Below are positions 11,381 through 22,526 of a stretch of 64,000 nt of DNA, one piece after another. Both the position numbers and the translations under genes were made by a program. This DNA is from Scolanthus callimorphus (taxonomy: Eukaryota; Cnidaria; Anthozoa; Actiniaria; Edwardsiidae): positions 9,825,912 through 9,889,911 of the forward strand of contig CM066920.1 in NCBI GenBank assembly GCA_033964015.1, read 5' to 3'. The notes under the pieces were generated by a model. That model was not told the origin of the DNA. It did no database searches and worked only from the letters and a program-made list of their open reading frames with translations. Within the stretch, counting starts at the first letter, position 1, and every line of letters begins with the position of its first letter.

Positions 11381-12669
11381 TCCTCTATGTAATAGAGGTG
11401 GCTTGAAATTGGCCATTTAAATAAAAAGGGCCCGACATTGCAACCATATTGTCGCCAATGGCGACTAGAATAAAATGGCGACTAACGTCTCCAGTCTGTA
11501 TGTTTTTAACTGAAAATGTCCTTATCAAAATTAGATGTCAACAGCATAATGCTGTTAATTAATTCGGGAGATAAAGATGGCGACCAGATTTCTATTATGG
11601 CGACTAAACTTCACTATTTGGCAACTAGAATCTTTACTTCGTCGACGGCATCTCTCGAAAAACGTTACTGTTGGGCCCTAATTAAGTCGCCATCCAGCGA
11701 CCAAGTGTAACGTACTTGTGTACGATGTAGAATTCGGCCCGTGTCGTTCTAGTCAAGACAACGTAAAGCGTCCGGTACGACGGATAACAGCTTTTCATGG
11801 CTTGTTTCAACAGTACTCTTCCAGCGGAAAAGAAGAAGAGAAGAGACCTTAAATCCACTCATAGATTTAGTACTTTGGTTTCAGGGAGATCAGAACAGCA
11901 AGTTTAGAGAGGACAGAGGTGACTTCGCTGTTTAAAACTGCTTCAGTGTCATCAAACACGAAACACAGAACTGATTTGTAAAGGCAAAAAGTCAACCCTG
12001 ATCTCTCTCGGCCGCGCGGTTGCTGTGTTATAGTCCAAAGGCATTTTGATCTCCAAACCAAAACAACCATTTCGCAGCCACACAAAATGGTGCCGATAAG
12101 TTCTGACTACGGACTAAATCAGCTTTGTGTAAACAACGTCATCCTTTATTATGATTATCTCTTGATTAAACTCTGTATCTATTGCTATAAACTAATAAAA
12201 CTGAAACAAAGCAATTTATGGTGGGTCTATCATATAGGGCCAAGTTATAGTCGTTATTTCGCGCGCTCTGGGTTTGGGTTTTTTGTTCCGCCAGTCAAAC
12301 AATCTAAACCAGATCTAAACCAATCAGGTCCTTGCCTTGTTACACCTATTGCAGTCGACTGGCTTTCTGTCGCGACAAAAACCCAGTCGACTTCACTAGG
12401 CGAAAAAAGCATGGACCTGATTGGCTTAAATGGTTTACGACTCGCGGAACAGAAAAGGCAAAATCAAACCATGTCTTTTTAAAAAAAATTCACAGCGCCA
12501 AACAACGATTTTGGCTATAAAAACACACGACAATTAACACGATTGCTTAATTAAGGGCCGTGCTTTTCGCTCGTAGCTATCGATGCAATTGACTATAAAG
12601 TTTCTCACTTATAAATGAAATCTTTAAAATATGGTTAAAACTTAATTTCTTTATAATAAACTTCATGCT

Positions 12670-15600
12670 TCAATCGGAATCAGAATCATCAAGTTTTATT
12701 CTCTTGTGCATTCGTTTGTTAACTTTAGCCGATCTCTGTTCCTCCTCGTCGTCACTACCCATTGCTTCTTCTCCCGAGCTTTCAACCATAACTTTTCGTT
12801 TTTGTCTCTTCGCTGTTCCCGCTGATCCGTTTCTTTCTTTGAGACCGGCTTCTCCTTTAAGACCTCAACGCCATCACTTTCGTTAGAGGATTCAGAGGCA
12901 CGCTTGTTTCTAGTTTTCGAATTCTGTCTTTCATTATTTTCGCCACTGGAAAATGTAGCCTTTTTACTGGGTGTTGAGTTTTTCTTGGGTAAATTTGTTT
13001 TTTGAATTTTGTCATCCTCGTCTTCAGAAGTTGAAACAAGACTAATCGCTTCTTTTCCCGTCTTTTTGACCGACGTTTTCTCACTCCTTTTCAAACCCTC
13101 GTCTTCAGAAGATGAGTCAAGACAAACCGCTTCTTTATCCGCCTCTGTACTCGAAGTTTTGCCACTCTTTCTCGAATTCTCCATCACAAATTTCGACTTT
13201 GTTTTAATGCCCTTCCCTATTACGTCGCTATTACTATCTTTACCTTCACTGTTGTCGTCTTCATCACTTGAGGTCAATACGAGTTTCTTTTTCGCATCTT
13301 TCCTGCCCTGGTTTTCGTCCTCGCTTCCCTCGCTGTCCACAACTCCTTTCAGGCCGCCGAACACCTTCTCTCTGTATGAGCGAGGCGATGGCACCGTGAC
13401 TGGTTGAGCAACAATTGGCTTGGTGCAACGCCTTTGAGGTCGACGACCACCACCTATGAAAGACATAAGAAGGCGCTTTTTAGTCGCAAATATAGGCATA
13501 CTAGACCGCAGCTAGCGGAGGGGCAGAGGGGGAAGTTGCCCCCCCCCCCAGCGTATTAAAAACAGCAAAAAAAACACAGCAAAAACAAAGAATGGCCAAG
13601 GCCTTCATAGAGCGGATTTCAGGTGAGTGTCGTCCATCTTTTGCCGCGCCGAATCTAATCATAGTTACGTAGTAGAGGGAGACTAATTCAGCCGAATCGG
13701 GTTTTCTTCGCTTTGTAAACAACGGGAAAAATTACAAGAAAAACAAACTTTACATTGGGCAATTCCAGAAAATAAAGGTACCCCCCCCCCCCCCCCCCCA
13801 CGGGCGGCACTAGTTTTTGACCCCCCCATGCATCCAGAATTTCCAAAATGGTTTACCCCCCCGTGCATATAGAATTCCGGGTAGGTTAAACCCCCCCTCC
13901 CCTCCGGAATCCAAATAATCACCACCTTGTTTATTATTGCGAGAAAAAGTAAAAATTTGCGAGAGGGAAACGTTCTGGAGAAAAAGGCAAAAGTTGCGGG
14001 GGTTGTTGCGGGAATTTATTAAATTTGCAAAGTAAAGAAAACACAAAAAGCGCATAATCTTGTTTCAGAATATTAATACAGAGCATGATAGTTTGATTTT
14101 GAAGAAAAAAATACCACCGGCATTCACAACATCCACTGAATATGAGCTCTAAATTTTTAGCGTGTTTAACTAGTAGCTAACTGGCTATTTTGTAAGATTT
14201 GAATTGTAGGGGCAAAGAATCGGATGATATTATCACGGAAAAAGTTGAGACTTTCGCCATTCGATCGTGAAATGGGGGAATAGACATTTCAAATGAAGTG
14301 TGGAAGCTATTTACTTGCAACACACATTTTCAAATCGCTTTCTAAAACAATATAACCCATAGGAAAACACATTAGAATGAGCTAGGCCAAGCTTGGAAAG
14401 CCTAGTTGTTACTTTTTGCGGATCTTCGAATATTTGAGGCTTAGGAAAAACCCATATAGAAACTCTAAAAAGGAGTAAAAGAAAAACATGTTATTCAACA
14501 TGCATATTACATGTACCATTTTTGAGAAACGTTTATTAAGCTATACCGTGTTGTTCCGGGATTTCATTAGATATGTTAGGGAAAGTTGCGGCGGGTTTTG
14601 GTGAAAGTTGCGCGTCCATGCAAGCTCAACTTATCCCGTATCGCCAACATCCTTTATATTAATTTCAATGTGTGATTGTACAAAGTTGAACCTGCTGCGT
14701 GATTGAACTAACAGTCGAAATCAGTACAAAATTATGGAGATTTTGTCTTAGAGGGGACAAGTATGAATTGGCAAGCATTCTCTATCTATCGCATGGCGGC
14801 GAAGACTGTTTTTCTTTCTGAAAAACGCTATTTTAGCTAAAAAACACGCGAACTCCTTTAGAAGTTGGGCATCTTCAGACCCCCCCTTGTAACAAGAAAT
14901 CCAGCTCCGAAAACCCCCCCTTGCAATCAGAATTCCGAGCTCTTAAACCCCCCCATGCCTTCGGAATTTCCAAATGCCGCCCGTGGGGGGGGGGGGGGGG
15001 GTACCTTTATTTTCTGGAATTGCCCATTCCTTTTTGTTCGGCTTTGGAAATTTCTAACAATTAGATTCGACGTGGCAAAAGTTCGACGTCTGAAACTGGA
15101 CTTATTCGCAACTCCTATACGTTTTGTTCAGCATCGGTGTATTTTCTTTGCGTCTGGTTTAACTATGGATCCTAAAAAGTCTTTTTAGGATCCATGATTA
15201 TGTGAAATCGGCTCTATAATCTTTTCTAAAAAAATACTTTTGGTAAACGTTTTTATTTTTTCCCTCGAGGGTTCTGCAATCTGATTGATGTCTCTGACAT
15301 AGGTCACGGTAACCATTTGCGCGCGCTTGTTTTCATCGAAAAAATCAAATTTTATTGGGAAAAAAATAATAAGTTATTTACCGGCTTTAGGTCGGTCCGT
15401 ATAGGGAAAAACTGTGACCTCGGCCTGGAAAATATTGACCGAGGCCGGACGGCCGAGGTCAACATTTTCCAGCTCTCGGTCACAATTTTTCCCTATACGG
15501 ACCGACCTAAAGCCGGTAAATAACATATATGTGTTCTACGTAACGGACATGGCGTCCGGCAAACCATACAAATCTTCTTAAAGTTTGAAATTTTGGAATG

Positions 15601-18600
15601 ACTGTATCTCGATCAGTTTTGTTCCGATAAACGCCGATATAAAGTAACTCTGGAATTTTCTATAAATACGTACTGGATGTAATGATGTTTGTAGTGTCAA
15701 GTTCTGCAAGTTCCGCCGCTTCCTCTCGCTTCTCGCGTGCATTCTTACATTTCTCTAACGTTATCCGCCCTGAAATGATTAAAAAAAAAAGGATTGGAAG
15801 AAGATAAGCAAAACAAACGGGATTGAACAAATAAAAGTCTCTGCAATTTTTGGCCATGAGGGATGTATTTTTATAAATCTTAATTCAAAAGCAAAATATT
15901 GGTTGGCTGGTTCTACGTAGTTCTCCGGTGTTTTTTTTTTTTTGGCGCTCCAAAAAAGAGCCGGCTCGCACACTAGGTTCTACGTTTTTCTCTCCAGAAA
16001 TACCCAGCGAGCATAGTTTTCTTTATGTTGGTCTTTTATCGGTTAGCGAGGCCATTTGCGTGGTTGATATTTCTCGCTGTTATTTTCTGTTGTCTCTTCT
16101 CTTCTTGGCCACCCTATGGTGGGTCTACCTGCTCGCTTCCTAAGGAATCTAGGAGGCGCTTCCAGGCTTTCCAATCTCCAGCTAACTGACTGGCCGCGGA
16201 GATTTCGATTACTACTGCCGCCAGTAAGTGTCTGTAGGATGCTCAGACGTGGGTGACCAATATGCCATACAAGGGCAGATGAAGTCTCCACTGACAAAGT
16301 CAAAAGCTTAAGTATATGAACCCCTGAGAAAGAAACCTCTGCTCGCAGTGTACTCCTGAAAACTAGCCATCTGTGTCAAACACATTTAGCAATAGACAGC
16401 AACTTACCTGTAATCCCTGTTTCATCTCGCAACACCTCCTCCAGTTTCCTTTTCTTTGCACTTATGCTTTTAAAGTCGCCGAGTATGGTAGCATATCTGA
16501 GGTGTAGCCCACAAGCACGGCAGTATTTCTTTAGGTGTGCCAGAGCTTTGTCTTCTTTCTCTTTATAGGATTTATCATTTTTCTCTAGTGCTTTACTCTG
16601 GGAAAAAGAAACATAAACCGTATCAAGTGCAAAGCTGGAAATTCAGGGCTAAAAATGGGATGGTAGGACGTTTGTTTCTGGCTGGCCTTGTACGCACAAG
16701 AGATGAATACTCATGTTAAATGTTGTAGGTCAAAACGTCTGGCTTTTGGTTTAGCCCTGAAATTACAGCAAACCAAAATTTTGTGATATGGTCTATCACA
16801 ATGGCTGCCAATTGAAGCGCTCAATATTTTCACTTATTTTTTGGCTAGAGGTTTGAAAAACTAGCAGCTGTATCAGACTCATACCCAGTCGCTAAGTAGG
16901 TCAAGGATTGCTGCTTCGCTTCGTTGCTATATAGTAGAAAAGTCAAGGAGCATAGGGGATTATGGGAAGGATTAGCAAGGCAACACACAACCAATTGCGC
17001 GCCTTGCAAATACTTCCCACAAACTGCGCTCCGCTAATCCTTCCCATAATCCCCTGTGTTCCTTGACTTGTCTACACAGCAACTGGGTTGGCAACCAGAT
17101 TTCTTAAAAAAAAGCTTACCTTCTGGTTATTTTTCTTTTCCTTTTTCTTGCTTTTTCTTTCAAGCTCTTCTTCTTTATCTGATGACTCATCTTCACTGCT
17201 CTTTTCCTTTGAACTTTCAACATCACTCTCTTTCTCAACGTTTTTCCTCTTCTTATTTTGTTTCTCTGAGTCCAAAATTTCCACACTATTTCATCTGAAG
17301 ATGCTGCGTTCTTCTCATTCATTGCCTCATCTGAGTCTTCTCTGGCACTAGGTTTCTTGTCCTTTTTAGATGGTTTCCTTTTCTTCTGTTCACGTGACTC
17401 ATGCTCCGCTCTTTCACTCTCTTGTTTTTCTCTTTTTCTCTTTTTCACACGTTGATTATTTTCCTCCTCAACTGCCTTAGACTTTGGTCTCTTTCTGTGA
17501 GTCTTTATTTCTTTCACTGATTTCTCATCTTCATCTTCTGAAGATGCATCTTTCCCTTGTCATCTGTATTCTTTCACCCTCTACTTCTTCATCTGATGAT
17601 TCAACAAGACTTACTGCCTTAGACTTGGGTCTCTTTCTGTGAGTCTTTATTTCTTTCACTGATTTCTCATCTTCATCTTCTGAAGATGCATCTTTTCCCT
17701 TGTCATCTGTATTCTTTTCACCCTCTTCTTCTTCATCTGATGATTCAACAAGACTTACTGCCTTAGACTTGGGTCTCTTTCTGTGAGTCTTTATTTCTTT
17801 CACTGATTTCTCATCTTCATCTTCTGAAGATGCATCTTTTCCCTTGTCATCTGTATTCTTTTCACCCTCTACTTCTTCATCTGATGATTCAACAAGACTT
17901 ACTGCCTTAGACTTGGGTCTCTTCCTGTGAGTCTTTATTTCTTTCACAGATTTCTCATCTTCATCTTCTGAAGATGCATCTTTCCCCTCGTCATCTGTAT
18001 TCTTTTCACCCTCTACTTCTTCATCTGATGATTCAACAAGACTTACTGCCTTAGACTTGGGTCTCTTCCTGTGAGTCTTTATTTCTTTCACTGATTTCTC
18101 ATTTTCATCTTCTGAAGATGCATCTTTTCCCTCATCATCTGCATCTTTTTCACCCTCTACTTCTTCATCTGATGATTCAACAAGACTTACTGGCTTTGTT
18201 TTCTTTCTCTTTTCTTCTTTTTTTTCCACTGATGTCTCCTGTTCCTCTTCTGAAGATTCATCTTTTCCCTTATTTTGAGCATCTTCATTGTCTGAAGAAG
18301 CAACATTCTTTGCTGGTTTAGTCTTAGCCATTCTCTTGCCATTACTGTTTTTCACTGCATCATCATCTTCATCAACAGAGGAAATTTCATTTTTTCTCTG
18401 CTTTCCTTTTACACTTAGTTTCCTTGTTTTCAATTCAGCTACTACTATATCATCTTCCGATTCTTCTGCATCATCACTGGGACATTTTTCCACATCACTT
18501 TCTTCACCTGCCTCCTCCACATCATCACTTTCCTCAGACTGACTGCCTTTAGTAGACCTTTTTTTGGGTGAGCTTTCCATTTCTTCCTCATTTTCTGGAC

Positions 18601-21600
18601 CTATCATAAGATCACAAATGAATTAGCAAGACAAAAATGTATCTGAAACTGCCTTATTTTATGAAACACTTCAAAAAACATGCAGTGTCCACACCTTTAC
18701 AATTTATTGTACCATCAGAGCTGTCAGAATGTTTTGAAGTGGGCAGCTGTTCAAAAAAAGTAGCCGGCTGTAAAAGAAAAGCTGATGTCCAACACCCAAT
18801 TCGTAGCTTCAAAGCAACAAAAGGCAGTTTCTTCACCAAGCCAATTCTTACACAGGCATGGTGCTGGGAGATTTTTAAGAGGAACTATTACAATAATTTA
18901 AGGATTCCAGTTTTTATTTTATTTACGCAAACAATGAGGCTTCAGGCTGAATTTTACAAAGTTCTGTGGGTTGAACTTTTTTGCGTCTCAATTTCATCAA
19001 AAAGTAGCTGGAAATTAAACATGAAGTAGCCCCTTGAGCTCCAACGGTCGCCGTCTTGTCCTGACAGCTCTGACCGTGCTGTGCCTTTTCACAGTCATGT
19101 GAAATAGCTCTCTAGTCTACATTATACAGAATTCCAGTGATTCAAACATGTTTGCAGCAATGAAAGAACAGTACATACCTGATGTGGTTTTATTTTGTTT
19201 TTCCTCTGCATACTTTACAAAGACATCTCCTGCAATTTGCTTGAATATTTTGTTCTCTTCTCGCCCAAGACACTCTTTTTTCATGAGCTCCAGATAGTGG
19301 TTTCTTAGAATTTTGATTGTCAATGACCTGGCAAGAAGAATAAAGATTCCATTACTTAAGGCTGGTTTCCATGTAGTCTTATCTGTCGTATCTGTCGCAT
19401 CAGTCGACTGTGAAACAATGAAAATTGGAATTATTCTTTTGTTTCACAGTTGACTGATACAACAGATACGACAGATAAGAATATATGGAAACTAGGCTTA
19501 ACAACAGGCATAACAATGTCACTGACAGGAAATGTAAAATTCAAATCAGAAAATGCACCAATCAGGCAAACCATGTTGAGGACCTCCTGAATTCCAGAAA
19601 TACTATGCCACAATGTGTGGTTCCAGAAATTATCCATACCCCCCCCCCCCCCCCCCTATGGAAGGGCATTGGAAATTCCAGAGGGGTGGGAGGGTCAATT
19701 TACCTTGATCATTTCCATAGAAATACTGTATTTTTCCGTGGAAATTCCAGAGGGGTGGGGGGGTCACTTTTCAACACCCTTTCCGTGGAGGGGTATGGAT
19801 ATTTTCTGGAACCACACAATCCAAAAGAGGGGGGGGGGGGGGTTGATTCTAGCTTGTTTTTCAATTCTCAATTATTGTGTTGTTGGTGTCTAGAATGTGT
19901 CATAGAGGTTTCAGGCGGTGAGTTCAGGTGTCACGGAAATGAAAGAGGGGGATATTGGGGTTTGCAGTTTGGCCATTTTTAATTATGATTTCCTTAAATT
20001 TTTAATGCGGTTTTACGGTTTCGAAAAAAGCTTGTGGAGTGTGGTTTTGAAGTTGTTTTTTTTAATTGCAGCTTTTTGGATTTCATCATTTTCTGATTTG
20101 GTTTTATGTTTCTAAAGTTTCTATGGAGCACAGATTTTCTGCTATGACCATCTTTCCTTCTTCCCTGTTAATGACGGTCTCTCATGGCAGAGACCGCCGT
20201 TAACAGGGAACTTTCCTTCGAGTCGCTAAAACAAATAACTAATTTGTGAATTGCTGTTTCAGTTTTGATGCGATTTGTGAAGAGGTTTTGCTGTTTTAAA
20301 TATAGGTTCAAAACATAGGAGGAGGTCTTGCATAGAAATTCAAAACCGACCGCGGAGCGGGAGGTTTTGAATTTCTATGCAAGACCGACTCCGTAGTTTT
20401 GAACTTGTTTATAAAACCTATTACGCCCAAATTCTATTGTTCCAATGGAAAACTCATTAGCAAATAAATAAAACCATGATAACACGATGTTTTGTGATAT
20501 TAAAAGCCCTATTGACTGCTATTGATGACAAGGCTGACAGGTGATTGAAGCTGAAACGCAAGACCGATTCCGTTGTTTTAAACTTGTTTATTATGACATA
20601 TCACGCCAAAATTCTATTATTCAATATTTCATTGTTTTGTTCTTGAAATGTACATCTATTGTCATCTACGTAGTTTTGAACTTGTTTACATACCTACCAC
20701 ACCCAAATTCTATTGTTTTTATGGAAAGCTCATTATCACTGTTTTATCGCGTTCTGTGTGCCATTGTCAGAAATGGCAGAAATGAACAAAAAGTCCTAAT
20801 AACGTTACCCCGAACAAAAGGTTTGTTAACAAAAGGTTAACAAAAGTGTCTTGTTCTATAGAAATTCTATCCAATAGCAGAGCAACACAACGAGTCGCCT
20901 TTTCTGGGGCTTGGCAGTGGGATATTTGAATTTCAGATTGCTTCAATGCTTGCCGTGTAAACATGTGTGCGGAATAGTTGCGCATTTTGTAAACTGCAGA
21001 TGGCCAGCAAAATTTGGGATGAACGTTAACGTCGTCCATGGGATGGATAAAGAAAGGTAAATACGCAATGTTTGAGATTGAAGTACATTTTTGCTTAATT
21101 TCAGTTTCTGTAGTCAAGAAAACTGGTGTACATGATTGAATAGCCAGACGTTCTCCTTCTAAAACGTTTTGTGTTTTTTTCGCGTGATCAAGAAGAACAG
21201 GAAAGAAACATTCAAGACGAGAATCTCAGATGGGAAACTCGTCTCTTGTGTGAATTCTAGTAGCTAATCATAGTATAATGTTTCTCGCTCTATTTTGTTC
21301 TAAAAGTAGCTTTGTATACATTCCTAACATGTTGTTTTTTCTTCATTTCAGATTGAGCAATTTGTTTCCTGGATATTACTGCATACCGGCGAAATATGAC
21401 AAGCAATGACGATGTTGTGAGTTATAATTTGACTTTTTCTTGAAAAAGCAAAGGAAAGAAATACAATTTGTATTGAATAGAATTGAACTGAGGGATTGAA
21501 CATGATCATTGTATTGGTTTTATTGTTTACATTAAATTTCCTAACGATAGTCAATGGATATTGTTTTACTTTCGTGTAATTTTGAGACAGAATAGTAGTA

Positions 21601-22237
21601 GTGCACAATTTAAAATTGATTTTTTGGGAGCGCGACTAATCATTTAATTCTGGTGCTAGGGTTGATTTGTGATTTGATTAGTTTAGAGGAGCGTGTAGCT
21701 TAATGTAAGACCCGGTACAGGTTTTATATTTGGATGTAAGACCTGTACCGGGTCTTACATTCAGCCCCACACTCCCCTAAATTATTCAAATGCCGCTACC
21801 ATCTTTTAAATAGTGTAGGTTTTGCATCAGGGTTCAAAACTGCATTGAACAATAGAATTTGGGCGTGGTAGGTTTATAATGTGATTTTTAGATGGTTTAG
21901 ACAGTTTTGATAGTCTCCACAATGCCCCCCTCCTGAAAATCCAGAGTGGCAGCATTACCCATGTAAAAGGACCTTCCCCTAAAATCAAAGTCCCTGTTAA
22001 GGTAATTCCCTGTCAGAAGGGATGGGGCCAGGGGTACATTGACTTGTGCAGCGCACTGCGCCTCTGGGTATACCTCCTTGGTCTAGATATAGCGACCTTT
22101 CAGAGTGTGCATAGGGCTAAAATTGCGCTAGACCCCACCTTAGGTAATGGTTTCCAGCTCTAAAGTTAGCCTTACCCCATATCCTCATATCCAGAGATCA
22201 CTTTTCGCAAAAAACTTCTGAGGTCTCCTTCCTCCAT
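12670..22237 (-). CDS. HIRIP3: HIRIP3-like histone chaperone (6 coding exons; frame broken in places)
   Basis: Exons, all with GT-AG junctions: 22176-22237 (start MEEGDLRSFLRKVISGYEDM), 19179-19327 (SLTIKILRNHYLELMKK), 17120-18600 (acidic repeats), 16408-16597 (LAHLKKYCRACGLHLRYA), 15674-15769 (REEAAELAELDTTNIITSS) and 12670-13453 (GGRRPQRRC, then an acidic Ser-rich tail). The N-terminal helix domain, the long acidic low-complexity middle and the C-terminal CHZ-like block followed by RRP match vertebrate HIRIP3, a nuclear H2A-H2B chaperone that binds HIRA. In exon 3 the frame is lost: two bases are missing in the fifth repeat, giving a stop at 17531-17533, and two extra bases near 17290 restore it. 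Splicing from a repeat-borne GTAAGT (exon end 17615) to exon 4 would skip this and stay in frame. In the last exon the frame that enters stops at 12696; a neighbouring frame ends with the more typical DDSDSD at 12670. It is divergent from PLRG1. Confidence 0.8.
13757..15025. mobile_element. 1.27-kb non-autonomous DNA element, ATT target duplication
   Basis: The ends GGGCAATTCCAGAAAATAAA (then GGTACCCCC) and the exact complement (GGTACC then TTTATTTTCTGGAATTGCCC) bound the element. The inverted similarity continues inward past the C/G tracts (CACGGGCGGCA and TGCCGCCCGTG). ATT flanks both sides (13754-13756, 15026-15028). The TIR design resembles the GTGTGGTTCCAG family. The interior has no transposase frame I can recognise. 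It sits in the last intron of HIRIP3. Confidence 0.75.
15373..15524. repeat. Near-perfect 152-bp palindrome (foldback MITE)
   Basis: Arms of about 50 bases starting GTTATTTACCGGCTTTAGGT and ending ACCTAAAGCCGGTAAATAAC are almost identical, with a short centre around CCGAGGCCGGACGGCCGAGG. Its length and symmetry fit a young foldback element in the last HIRIP3 intron. No clear target duplication is visible. Confidence 0.7.
16941..17068. repeat. Foldback element, AGTCAAGGAGCATAGGGGAT ends
   Basis: Arms AGTCAAGGAGCATAGGGGAT then TATGGGAAGGATTAGC, and GCTAATCCTTCCCATAATCC then CCTGTGTTCCTTGACT, pair around a central CACAACCAATTGCGCGCCTT. It lies in HIRIP3 intron 3, just upstream (in HIRIP3 sense) of exon 4. 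Confidence 0.65.
17470..18187 (-). repeat. Five 144-bp coding tandem repeats in HIRIP3 exon 3
   Basis: Each unit encodes 48 residues beginning SLVESSDEEVEGEK and containing DASSEDEDEKS and KTHRKRPKSKAV. This alternates casein-kinase-2-like acidic serine clusters with a basic block. Units begin at 18187, 18043, 17899, 17755 and 17611. The total length is 718 bp, exactly two short of 5 x 144; both missing bases are A residues (T on the plus strand) in the last unit, near 17551 and 17572. High identity between units implies recent expansion or homogenisation. Confidence 0.9.
19360..19497. mobile_element. MITE with TTAA flanks, GGCTGGTTTCCAT ends
   Basis: GGCTGGTTTCCAT at the left pairs with ATGGAAACTAGGC at the right, and the inverted similarity continues through TCTTATCTGTCGTATCTGTC and CTGTGAAACAA. 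TTAA stands on both flanks (19356-19359, 19498-19501), as for piggyBac-type insertions; a Harbinger TAA reading is also possible. It lies about 30 bp from HIRIP3 exon 2, in intron 1. Confidence 0.65.
19615..19817. mobile_element. MITE, family GTGTGGTTCCAG, with AAT target duplication
   Basis: Nearly identical to the copy at 419-614, including TATCCATACCCC after the left TIR and ATTTCCATAGAAATACTGTA in the centre. AAT flanks both sides (19612-19614, 19818-19820). It is in HIRIP3 intron 1. Confidence 0.8.
20161..20210. repeat. 50-bp short palindrome
   Basis: TTCCCTGTTAATGACGGTCT pairs with AGACCGCCGTTAACAGGGAA around a 10-base loop. It lies in HIRIP3 intron 1 and may be the residue of a foldback element. 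Confidence 0.6.
20303..20420. repeat. Foldback element with CATAGAAATTCAAAACC arms
   Basis: GTCTTGCATAGAAATTCAAA and TTTGAATTTCTATGCAAGAC form the core stem, with outer arms TAGGTTCAAAAC and GTTTTGAAC...CCTA. Fragments of the right arm (GTTTTGAACTTGTTTA) recur at about 20668 and, diverged, at 20575, so several decayed copies are clustered here in HIRIP3 intron 1. Confidence 0.55.
21682..21781. repeat. 100-bp foldback element
   Basis: TTTAGAGGAGCGTG and CACACTCCCCTAAA form the ends; the inner arms AATGTAAGACCCGGTACAGG and CCTGTACCGGGTCTTACATT are perfect complements. It is in HIRIP3 intron 1. Confidence 0.65.
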
Positions 22238-22526
22238 GGTGTGTGTGCGTGGTCGCAGAGATTCGAAGCTTGCGATAAAGTTTAGAAACTTTAAAAGCCG
22301 AGCAAATGTACGCCCAGATCTTCTCGATTACAGAAGCAGATAAAAAACTGTCAATTAGTGCAATTAAATCAGTTCTAGCTTGATAATAACGGCAAAATAG
22401 GACTGCTTCTAGTTCTTTGAACGAGTGCTTCTGGAACCTCTGATCAAATATGGCGCGAATCAAAATAATACCCACAATCCATCGCAAGCTGAGACTGCGC
22501 ATGTGCATTACGTTCCAGAAACCAAG
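22238..22526. promoter_or_regulatory. Bidirectional promoter, HIRIP3 / PLRG1
   Basis: Only 289 bases separate the two divergent start codons, so both 5' leaders and promoters must lie here. TGCGCATGTGCA (22496-22507), 20 bases before the PLRG1 start, is one base from the NRF1 consensus seen in many bidirectional housekeeping promoters. No TATA box is evident. The arrangement implies shared activation of a histone chaperone and a splicing factor. Confidence 0.6.

Larger units (their letters stand above)
10969..12669. other. Convergent intergenic region (Nudix B 3' end / HIRIP3 3' end)
   Basis: No gene is supported here. It contains two adjacent foldbacks (11051-11239, 11244-11380), a stretch with repeated ATGGCGACTA words (11450-11700) and a block at 12290-12450 resembling 6110-6210. 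The remainder should hold the two 3' untranslated regions. Confidence 0.5.

Noticed and set aside
13009..13407. Ser-rich 132-codon plus-strand reading frame
   Set aside because: It is the antisense shadow of the acidic HIRIP3 last exon; the minus strand has the homology and splice signals. The same applies to plus-strand frames at 17088-17351 and 18288-18542.
17470..18187. HIRIP3 repeat region as a recent satellite insertion unrelated to the gene
   Set aside because: The units are multiples of 3, stay open in the gene frame and have the charged Ser/Glu/Lys composition of the flanking protein.
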